This document shows positions 1 through 12,000 of a DNA stretch of 64,000 nt, in pieces. The DNA comes from Haliclona indistincta. Its lineage: Eukaryota; Porifera; Demospongiae; Haplosclerida; Chalinidae. The position numbers were made by a program, and so were the translations under genes. Location of the stretch: assembly GCA_964017065.1 (NCBI GenBank), contig OZ024784.1, positions 6,181,152 to 6,245,151 on the forward strand, in the 5' to 3' direction. The notes under the pieces are model-generated. The model was not told where the DNA came from and searched no databases. It saw only the letters and a list, made by a program, of their open reading frames with translations. Position 1 is the stretch's first letter, and every line of letters begins with the position of its first letter.

Positions 1-2941
1 GATGGTCCTCAACCATCAGAAGGCACTGTCCTGAGTGATGTTGGTCATGATGGCTGGGTCAGGGTCAAGTGGGACTCCGGCTCTGTCAACTCTTACCGAA
101 TGGGCAAGGAGGACAAATATGATCTTAGCTTAGCTTCTTCAGAACTTGTGCCCAAAGCCAAGCCAGCTGAGACAAAGGACGAAATGAAGGATATCAAACT
201 GACAGAAGGTGAATAAGCTGGAAGAAAAGAAAAATCATGTTATTCTCTCTCCAGGTCTCAGTCAAGAGCCCATTTCACGTGATTTCCCAACCTATCTCAT
301 TGTCAACTCGTGTGTATGTCTGCTGCGCTCATTGCTAGTAGGAGTGGGTCTGTGTGCTACCAGTCTCCGCCCCTCGATAACACGTGCTGCTTCTGGTGTT
401 ACTCTGAGTATTCTCAATGCTGGAACAGCATCTGGTAACCTGCAGCTGTATTAGTGATACCAATGTCTCTATATTGTACACATACTAGATCCATCAAGTC
501 AACCCACAGTAGCTGCTCAATACTCTACATGGTGCACACTCGGGTTCCTCAGAGGAGTGCTGTTTAACAACAAGTCAGGAAGTGCCTTTTGCACTCGACC
601 CTGGATCGACATGTTCATAAACAACTTGGAGAAAGATTTGCCGTTGCCCAAACGAGATATTGACATATCTAGTCAACCTTCACTAATAGCAAAGAAGGTA
701 AAGACAATGTAGCTCATACTCTCAGTGTCTCACATGTTAGACAATGTAGCTCATACTCTCAGTGTCTCACATGTTAGACAATAATTATAGCTCATACTCT
801 CAGTGTCTCACATGTTAGACAATGTAGCTCATACTCTCAGTGTCTCATATGTTAGACAATGTAGCTCATACTCTCAGTGTCTCACATGTTAGACAATGTA
901 GCTCATACTCTCAGTGTCTCACATGTTAGACAATGTAGCTCATACTCTCAGTGTCTCACATGTTAGACAATGTAGCTCATACTCTCAGTGTCTCATATGT
1001 TAGACAATGTAGCTCATACTCTCAGTGTCTCACATGTTAGACAATGTAGCTCATACTCTCAGTGTCTCACATGTTAGACAATGTAGCTCATACTCTCAGT
1101 GTCTCATATGTTAGACAATGTAGCTCATACTCTCAGTGTCTCATATGTTAGACAATGTAGCTCATACTCTCAGTGTCTCACATGTTAGACAATAATTATA
1201 GCTCATACTCTCAGTGTCTCATATGTTCTATCAAAGGTTCTTTTGTTGCGATTAATGAGAGCCATTTTGCCATCATGGGAGCTTGGTCATAATGTTGAAG
1301 ATCAACGACATGTCATAGAGAAACTCTTCCAAGTACTTGGACAAGTTCTTGTGATGTGTAGCTCTCCCTTTAGAGAAACTGGGACACTAGAGAAAAAACG
1401 AAAAAAGAGGACTCATGTATCCTCTACTGCTTCTGCCAGTAGCACAGTAGCTGAGGAGACTATGCTACTATTACGCCTGCTGCATCCACTACCGGCATGG
1501 AACAAACTACTAAACAATTTCATTGGGACACAGCTGCAGAATGTTCCAGATCTAATTGACCGAGCTGTTTGTCATGAAACATCAGAAGATGGTTTGCCAG
1601 TGGAAGATCAAGTAATACATTTATGGCAAGTGTTAGTTGTGTGTCACCCTTCTTTACATAGCTCACTACTGATGTGTTGATCTATGGTCCTACTCTGGCT
1701 GTACTTGCTGTGATTGGAGGAATGGATGACAGACCAAGAATAGGAGGTCTAGTGCAGCATCATGAGTTGGGAGTAGGGACCATTACTATGGTACCCACTC
1801 GAAGCAGAGTGGTCATCAATTTTCATGGAAGGAAAGAGACTAAACTATGCTCTCTTCATAATCTTAAACTGGTAAACTATTTATTAGTACATGAAAACGT
1901 GTTTTGCGTAATAATTATAACTGTATTTGTGGGTAGTTAGGTGTTCGTGGTCTCATGGTGTAATGGTTAGCACTCTGGACTTTGAATCCAGCGATCCGAG
2001 TTCAAATCTCGGTGAGACCTTCTTTTTTTCAGGCGCCCAAATTTTTTTTCTCCTTTTTTATAATCACTTTGCGGTGTTGTATAGAAGAACTGACCGTGAA
2101 AAAGTATTTTTTGCAGGTGCCAATGGCTCCATTCAGAGTGGACCAGCTGCCAATGAGTGACAATGTAATGGGTATATGGACTAGTTTAGTTCGTCTTGCT
2201 GGAAGCAATGCAGTAGCTGGTGCTGTGGCAACTGATGCTCCTGGAATACACACTCACCCTGTTTCCTTGACAAAGAAGCCTATCCCTGCTGCCAAGGGAA
2301 CATTCACTGATGGTTTGTACTTCTATTTTATGTAATGTACATGTACACTAGCTATTATTACTCATGAATATCATTAGAATATTATTGTACTCTCATGTGT
2401 TTTCCTGTTTCTATTATTAGAGGGTATTGAATTAGCTATGCTGAGACAGCAGCAGATCAGGCTTGGCCTCCTCAAGGCTGCCCGTGTGTTGTTCAGTCGA
2501 CAAGAGAATCTTCGTCAGATCATGTCTCACTCTACTGCTGAAGGTGACCACCATTACAGTCTCTTCCAGCAGCTGCTTAGTGCTGCCACTCGACCCTCGC
2601 CCATCAAGGCAATGTTCTCTCGTGATGAAGTGGAGGTATATGTTTTAAACTGCATTAGCCAAGCATTCAGTCTGTGAATTCTATACTATTGTAGGCTGCT
2701 GCTGTGTCAGTGTGTCAGTTCTTGGTCTCTGAAGTACACAGTCCTCTGAGGGAATCTTCAACTAAACCAATCACTGACAAGAGGAGGAGAAGACCTAAGA
2801 AGATCAGTAAACACACACCCTTAGCTGTGGAGGTGTCCAAGAAACCAGAACCCAAACCACTTCCACCAATTCCCATGGTAAAACAGTTGATTGAGATGGG
2901 ATTTCCAAGAAAACACATTGAATATGCTCGGCATGTGAGTG

Positions 2942-3006
<65 letters not shown>

Positions 3007-6000
3007 ATTGTATACGTGTAGCATGGATTGATGGATTGACTTATATTACTTTAGGTGACTGGACAAGACTCTATAGAGGCACTGGTTGTATGGTTACTGG
3101 ACCATCCTGGTCTTGAAGTACCTGACATTGAAGTTCCGTCAGAGCCGCAAGAAGAAGAGGATGAGGATATTCAACTGCAACCTGTCAAATCTATAAAACC
3201 TGAAGTTGTTTCTCAGGAAGACAGTGACTATGACTTCTCCTCTCAATCTTCAGAAGACAGTGATCCCTTTGAATTTGAACTACCAGGTAGCAGCATGCAT
3301 CCACCTTATGCACTGCGTAATATTATATTCTTGTTCAATAGAAGGACGAAGGATTTACAAAACACGAGCACAATTCCGAGACATTGATGAATATGGTGAA
3401 TATGTGAAGGCTAATATACAGCCAGGCATGACTGTGAGATGCTGGATGTGGTATGAGGAAGTGAAGAAAGGAGATATCGGCAGAGTGACCAAGGTGAGTG
3501 TTATAGTAAAGAACACATTGTAAATAACTTAGTGTTTGTGTATTACCGTATAGTGATGGACTAAAATTTTGGCGAAGTTGCCGAATTGTCTAAAATAAAA
3601 TCTGCCCAAATCTGCTTTTTCTATTACAGTAATACGTGAGCCAGGCGCTGGATGCCAAAATTAAATTCACCAAAACGCAAAATCTGTGTCAAATTTTACC
3701 TTCCAAAATTTCTAGCTATTCGGTATCTGCTATTTTGTGTGCTACATATTTTGTTTTGTGCTGTTGTAGGTTAATCGTATAGACAGAACTAAGTACAATG
3801 TGAACTGTTACTGGAACAAGAAGGGAGGTACTTACTGGATGAAGTGGTCTGTGTTAGAGCTGATAGGTATGCCCGAGGATAGGACTAACCCTGTGTTCAA
3901 AGCTGGAGACAGAGTGAGAGTAAGAAGATCAGTGAAATCACCAAAGTGAGAGTTATGATGCATTGTATCACGAGTTCATAATAATTATGTTTATAGGTAC
4001 AAATGGGGCTGTGTGAATCACACCAGTGTGGGTGTGGTCAGGTCCATCAACAGAAATGGTGTGGACATGTGTGTTGACTTCTCAGAGCAGAGCAACTGGA
4101 CGGGACTCATAGCAGAGATGGAACTGGTTCCTGGAATGCACCCTCGACACACGTAAACTAATCCACTCACCAATTTGTTTACTCAGTTCTCTCTTTGCGA
4201 TAGGTGTCGAAGTTGTGCAATGAGTCCAATCGAAGGTCCTCGTTTCCATTGCCAAGTCTGTGCTGACTTTGATTTCTGTCGAGCTTGTTTCTTCCGTGGG
4301 CAGTCTCATAATCATGCATTTGAAAGAAGTGATGACCAAGGTCAGCCAGCTGTATTTGTGGGCTCACCACAGTCTGCTAGGAAGGCTCTGCGGATGAAAA
4401 GACGGGTAAGAGAATGACTAGTGGAGTTGATTGATTTCTGACAATGTTTTCACAGAGAATGATGGGAGGTTCTGTTTTGAATGAATTTGATATGTGTGTG
4501 CGACACTTGTCTGTATCATCCAATGAGACTCTAGCTCATAGACTCACTGATGGAAGTGATTCTACCTTTTGGCAGTCCAGTGGACCTCAAGGAAAGGTTA
4601 ACAAAATCACATAATGAAAATCGTTCATTTATAGTCGTTTACCATTTCCTGACAGCATTGGATACGACTGGAAATGCAACCTAAGATTCTTGTGGAGCAG
4701 TTAAACATACACATCTCTCCAATGGACGCCAGCTACATGCCTGCACTGGTAGTGGTCCATGGAGGACCTACTGTGGGTGGTCTAAAAGAACTCAAAACCT
4801 CCTCAATTCCTTCAACTGCAAAAGAGTTTACTGTCATATCTGGACTTACACAAGTTAGCTTTTACATTGTGTCCTGGTGAATAAAGGATTCCCTTCTTCT
4901 CCAAACAGTACTATGGCTGTTTCCAGATTGATATCCGGCAATGTCGTAGTGGTGGTATAGATACCAAGATACATGGAGTCGGTGTTCTAGGAAGAGTAGA
5001 CATGACAGAGGACGAAGCAGCTGCCAGCTTCTCCTTCCTTACTGTGGATGAGTCTATAGAGGACCAAGGGTTTGTGCGTAACCAGCGCAAGAGGATAGGA
5101 TCAGCACGTGGAGACAGTCAGTCCAGCAAGGTGTTTGTGTGGGGACTGAATGATTATCATCAGCTTGGAACTGGTCTTAGTGAGAGCAAGGTCTGTGTGT
5201 ATGTGTGATATCAATATGTATTGATGTGTGAGTTGGTTCATGTCAGGTCAAGTCACCTGGTGACAGTCGCAATCTTGCTAAGCTCCACCCACTTCAGTTT
5301 ATTGGTGGCTCCAAGTCACTGTTCATTGTCTCGCATGACGGAAAGGTGAACTTATAACATGAAGTATGTAGTGAGTGGTCTTGATTTGTTCTCAGGTGTT
5401 TGCATGTGGTGAGGGTACTAGTGGTCGACTGGGGATTGGTGGATACCTCAATATACAGTCACCACGACAGATAACAGGACTGAGTACTTACGTGGTTCGT
5501 AAGGTGGCTGTGCACAGCGGTGGGCAACATGCACTAGCTCTTACTGCTGATGGGAAGGTGTTCTCTTGGGGCGATGGAGAATATGGACAACTGGGACATG
5601 GTAGCACTCAGTAAGTGATCACTTTATCCTATTGCTCACAATGTATGTCTTCTCATAGGAGCTATGATCGTCCAAGGATGATTGATAGTTTTCAAGGAAA
5701 ACATGTTCGTGACATTGCTTGTGGTAGCTGCCACAGTGCTGTCATTACTAGCAATGGTGAGCTGTACTGCTGGGGACTGGGAGATCATGGCCGCCTTGGT
5801 CATGGTGACACAGCCACTCAGACCAAACCTAAACAGGCGAGAGAAGATTCACGTTGTGAAATATTACTAGTGTCTGTGTGCGTTCTTGTTATTCACAGGT
5901 ACGTGCTCTGGAGAAGGTGCGTATAGTTAGTGTGGCATGTGGAGCTCGTGATGCTCACACACTTGCTGCTGCTGAGAATGGCATGCTATGGGCATGGGGT

Positions 6001-9000
6001 GATGGTGGCTATGGTAAACTGGGCACTGGAAGCACATCCAGCTCACCACTGCCTGTCAAGGTGATGGAATTTGCAGCTGGCATTGCTCAGATCGAGTGTG
6101 GAATCCACTTCTCTGTTGCTCTCACAAAGGATGGAAAAGTGTACACTTGGTTAGTATGAATGCTCAATGTGTTCAATGATAATATGATGCTGTACCTACA
6201 GGGGCAAGGGTGATTTTTATCGTCTTGGTCATGAGAATGATACATCCAAGTATGTACCCACCATTGTTGATGGCCTGATAGGGAAGATGGTTATTCAGAT
6301 TTCTGTTGGTGCTTTGCACTGCTTGGCTCTTACTAATCTAGGAGAGGTGTGTTGTGTGTGTGCTATTACTGAGCATATCCACTGTTGTATAGGTATATTC
6401 ATGGGGTGATAACGAGCATGGTCAACTCGGCAGTGGCAGCACTATATGTAACCGCAAGCCACAGCTGATACCAAGCCTTAAGGAGCACAAGATCACTAAG
6501 ATAGCTACTGGATCTTCTCACAGCATTGCCTATGCTCAGGGCAGCCCAGCTGCTGCTACTGAATTCTCTCCTGTCACTTTCCTTTCCCCACAAGATCCAT
6601 TAGGAGCTTCTCTTGTTTCATCAAAACCTGAAGAAAGTAAAGATTTACTTGATGACAAGAAGCGGCCATCTTTGACTAAGATCATTCTTTCACTGGAACG
6701 TCAGCCTAAACAGCAGGAGTCCCTAGACCACATGTTGACAGCTCTGCAGATCATGTATGCTAGAGACACTATTGTCAATGCTCTCAGCGGTGTAGTCACA
6801 GCCTCTGTACAAGAGAAAGATGCTGAGGCAGAGAGCAAGAGTCCCATGGAACTCACCTCAGCTGACCTGCTTCCTATGACCAGAGGAAGGAGCTACTCTG
6901 AAGGATCGGCATCTGCCAATGACACCAGATCTGTCATGTCCGACTTGAACACGTTTGCTAGCTTGCTGACAGTAGAGGATGCTCGGGTGATGGTGGACCT
7001 ACTCAAGCTAGCTGTGTCTGGGAGAGTGGGAGAGAGAGCCACTGAGTCACTGTCTGCTGTATTAACAGCAATGGGAAAGGCTACTCTAGAGGTAAAGACT
7101 GCACGTGCTCATTAACTTATTAAATTTGCTTGTTCACTTACTTACTCGCTCAGTCACTCACTTGTTAACTCTTTTTTTTTTCATTAGGTGTCTACCATGT
7201 TGATGGAACTGTGTATTAGTGAGCTAGAAGATGTGGCTAGAGAGCCTCATGTGCTCAATACAGCACAGCCTGTAGTTCAGGAGAGCCCTCATCCTTATCC
7301 TGATAATGCGAAGATCGCTAACCAAGTACACATCCCTGGAGCCGAGGCACTGGTTGTATCATTTGATCCTCGCTGCTCTACTGAGCGACGCCATGATGTA
7401 CTCACCATAAAAGATGCTGGAGGTGCTGTAATTGCTGTGCGGTCCGGTCGTGACTCCATTGACTGGTCACATGATGTACGCATCATTGGAGACGAGCTGA
7501 GCTGGTCGTTTGAGAGTGACGGTTCTGTTAATGGATGGGGCTTCAAGTTCACCGTTAACCCGATGATGAGGAAGAAGTGTGCAGGAGAGACCAAGCTATC
7601 TGACCGATCCCTCCAATCTCATCCATCTATTGATCTGGTCACTTGTCTGTTAGACTTTCAACTTGGGTCAACACTGAACCAAGACTCCATTAGTCGACTG
7701 GCAGCTGCTCTTGCTGCCTGTGCACAGTTGAGCACTCTTGATGCTAAGCAACGGACATGGGCTATACAGCAACTCAGACAGCTGATGAGCTCAGCCATTG
7801 GAACTGCACTAGTTGGTGGAGCTGTGTCACCAATGGAGGAGTATACCAAGGTAACTAGCACTGGAGGAGGGAGAGCTAGTACGTGTTATTTATTTCTATC
7901 AGACTGGAGGCAGCAGCACTTCCCTGTGGTCATTGGTGCGTGGATTACCAGATGCCCTTCAGAAGCAGTACAACTATGAGATTACTCATGTCACCAGTGG
8001 CACACAGCTTCAACACAGCCCCTTCTTTCAGGTGAGTTATATTGCTCTTCTCTTATTATCCTTCATTCTCTGCTCTAGTCATTGGCTGCCTTAGCATGTG
8101 ATCTTGAGTTGGACACTATGGGTTTCTGTTCTGATTTATCTAAATGGGTGTGGTTTACTCAATATTGTTTAGCTGCTAGGATGGCTAAGTCTTTACTGGA
8201 CAGAACCTCTCCTCCAGCCAAGTGAGTGAGACATACTCATTACACCAATACTTCAGAATCTCTCTCTCCTCCTAGGTTTCTTGCTGAAGTATTAGAGCGT
8301 ATTGAGATGCTCAAGTCACCCAGTGATCCAGTCAGTGATTGCTTTACTGACCACACAAAATTTCAGCTACATCATGATGAGCAACTGCTGTTGTGGACAC
8401 AAAGGTTGCCCTACAATATTATATTCTGTAAGTCTCTTTTCCCTCTAGATATCCTAAGGACTGGAGCATGCCTCTTGGCAGCAGTTTGTCTGTGTTTGGA
8501 TGGGGTCACAACCATCGTGGTCAGCTTGGTGGAATGGATGGAAATAAGGTCAAGTCACCTCGTCTGTGCGAGGGATTCTCAGAGCTCAACCCAGTACACA
8601 TGAGTGGAGGAGAACAGACGTTGTTTGCACTTACACAAGATGGGAAGGTAAGGATTCTAACATATTATGTAGTACCATCTTATTCTGTTATTGCAGGTGT
8701 ATGCATCAGGTTATGGTGCTTATGGTAGACTGGGTATAGGAGGAACTGATAATGTTGCCATGCCAACTGCAATACCCACTCTAGCTACTCGAGGGATATC
8801 CATCAAGAAGCTAGCAGTGCACTCTGGAGGCAAGCATTGCTTAGCAGTGACCCAGACTGGAGAGCTGTATGCATGGGGAGAGGGAGATGATGGTAAACTG
8901 GGGCTAGGAGGAACTGCGTAAGTTGAACTGCTGTTGTTGGTTAAACACATAATGCTCATTTGGGAAATAGTTGACAACAGTACAGAGAGAGCCTTCGCTG

Positions 9001-12000
9001 TAGGCAGTAGGCTTAAGATATCAACAAGCACAGTTTGTTGATGGAAAGACACTAAAGCCTTGTGTTTCAACTGCATTTCTTGTTGTTAGGTGTACATTTC
9101 TTGCTGAAATGCATGCACTTAACAATAAACAGTGATTACATGTACTACTATTGACTATTATAGTAATTACTATTGATGGAAATTATTATCAGATCCCATT
9201 ATTATTATCCCAATTGTATATACATTACCGTTACTCTTACTTGCAATTTTGTTTTTCACAGTAACATGGATATTCCTCATCTTGTTGAAGCACTGCGTGA
9301 CAAGTATGTTGTGGATGCAGCCTGTGGCTCCTCCCACAGTGCGTGTATCCTTGATGATGGGAGTTTGTACACATGGGGCAAGGGACGCTATGGCAGACTA
9401 GGCCACAATGATCATGAGACTCAGTTCAGACCCAAACAAGTTAGTCTAAACACCATTCACTGGTAAGAGTGACTCCTCTACAGGTAACAGCACTACGTGG
9501 AGAGCATGTATCATATGTAGCATGTGGCAGTGGTGATGCACAGACACTGTGTGCCACCACTGCAGGACTAACATACTCATGGGGTGATGGAGACTATGGC
9601 AAGCTTGGTCGTGGTGGGAATGAGGGAAGCAAGCTCCCCAAAAAAGTGGACTCTCTTACTGGAAAGATAATGAAGAAATTGTTGTGTGGCTCACAGTTTT
9701 CCATGGCTCTTACTACTGAAGGACATGTGTACACCTGGTATGTGTATGTAAAATAGCTACACCAACTCTTGAGGTGTCGTACCTTCTAGCCCAGCATTTA
9801 TCATGCCTGAAACTAGCATAATTATAAAGGGTCCATAGCCAGGCGAAAGTGAAGTTGAAAAATACAGCAGCTGGGGGCTGTGCCAGACCCCTTGCTATTT
9901 AATGCATATGATGTAGCGCCTCCCTGTTCTCCTATACCTATGCAGTGGAGAAGGTATACAAGGACAAATGTTACATACACTAAATGTTGATTGCCAGCAG
10001 ATATAAGAGATACATCATGTCAGAAGCGTATAAGGGGAAGGAGAGTTCAACTGTGGATAACGAAATCTAAAGTCCGCCGCTTGCGCTGCAAAAACCTTCC
10101 TTATAAGGAAGGTTTTTCTGCCAGCATAAGACAATGATCATGGCTCTGGCTGAATGCTCACTTGTTTTAGCTGGAGATGGGCAGGATGAAGCGTGGGTGA
10201 ATGTATAGGTAGGAAATAGCGAGCAACAATGCTCCTAGTGTACAGTTCAATGGCCATGTTCAGAGTAGCTAAGCAGCTGCTTGCTGTAATCTCCTGTGGC
10301 ATGCTTTGCAAGCATGTTTTCTAGTCAGTCAGATAACTAGCAATTGTGCTAAAACCTCATCAGAGTTTGTCTTCAGTCGCCAAATACATTGTTACTATGT
10401 ATAGTGGTTGACTGTCCGTGACTATTATTATGATTGCTACTACTATTAAACTATGATATAAAAATGTTTGATGTTATGAGGTGTCCAAATTCCCATATAC
10501 AGTAAAAACATGGTCGCCATCACATGCACAATATTAACAACACCTGTGTAACATTATACAACAGCTGTGAAACATTTGTCAGTTAGCAGCCATAGCTCAC
10601 ATGCTCTTGTTACAAAAAGTTTGCAACATCAGTAAACGATAAAAACGTCAGGTCTATTACTGCTTCAGGCCATAGAACTTACGATTGTCCAACATGTATA
10701 GTGGTTGACTGATCATACAATATAATTGCTCTGGACTGCTACTACTACTACTACTACTAGAATAATTATATTAAACTATGATATGAAGATTTCTCTTTGA
10801 TGTTATGAGGTGTCCAAATTCCCATATACACCTGTGCGTAAGGCGGACGTAAAAAAATGGTTGTCATCACATGCTAGGCAGCAAATGAACTGCCGTTTGT
10901 CGCTCTGTCGGCATGTTTTGCGCTCATTCGGGTAGCTTGCTGAGACAGAGTGTTGTGCTGCTCCCAGGCAAGTATAAATCATAGTTATTAAAAACCTCGG
11001 TTTCAGTATGTACAAATTTATACTCGTCGGGGTTCGCCCTTGGTATGTAAATCCTCATACAGCCTTTTTCAGGTTGCTTGATGCGTTGCGAGTACGAATT
11101 CGATAATAATTTCACGTGACCAACGCATGACCAAGTCCTACTGTACAATTCGTGTCTGATATTGGTACGTATTGCAGCTGTTTTACACATCTCGTATCGT
11201 GAATTTGGACAATGGTCTTTTTAAGAATGTGGCCTACGCACTGTAAACAGAAATGAATCAGGTGTGCAGGTCTTCATCTAGTTTTCCCTTTGATCTTCAA
11301 AGCGCTGACACCGGAAGCTTGTAAAGATAAACGATCAGGTGGTTATACACTACTTGAAGCCTCCTGAATAATTATCATTGCAAATCAACATACTAATGAG
11401 CGTTTCAGGCAGACCACATTCGCTCATTCAGGCAGACCACATTCGACCACATTCGCTCAATGAGTGTTTTGACAACATTTCAGGTTATAGGGAAGTCCCA
11501 GGGAAAGTCTTGAAAGGGGGGTATGGGGAAGTCCGGGAATGTGCGGCAAATATACGAATTTTGCTGGTTATTAATAATAATAATTAGAATAGTTAGATAA
11601 CATTGTGGTTTTCAACTTTTGGTAGTAAGTACGCGGATTATTATACACTTTTATTATGACGCCTACATGTAGTGATGTTCGCAATTTTTTGTTAAGTCCA
11701 GATCTGATAGCTTCAAGATGTGCAGCCTGGTGTTCTTCGTGAGACATTTGAATCAGTATAACTTTTTGCTCGTGTTATGCTCGCCAGAGTAGTGCGTGAG
11801 CGTACACGATCGCTCGGTTGGCGGCCTTAGAAGCTGAGGATCGGCTAATCCATGCATAGTACAATGACCAGGTATATAACAAAGTTCTGTAGCGAATAAT
11901 AGCTAGATAGAATGTTGTCTGTAGAACTGAGCCGTCACAACCACCCCGTTTTTTGTGATGAGCTACAAGCGTTGATTCTTATTCGTAGCGCTGCATATTT

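Noticed and set aside
702..1229. Array resembling a CRISPR
   Set aside because: Units are contiguous 37-mers without unique spacers, and it lies in a eukaryotic intron.
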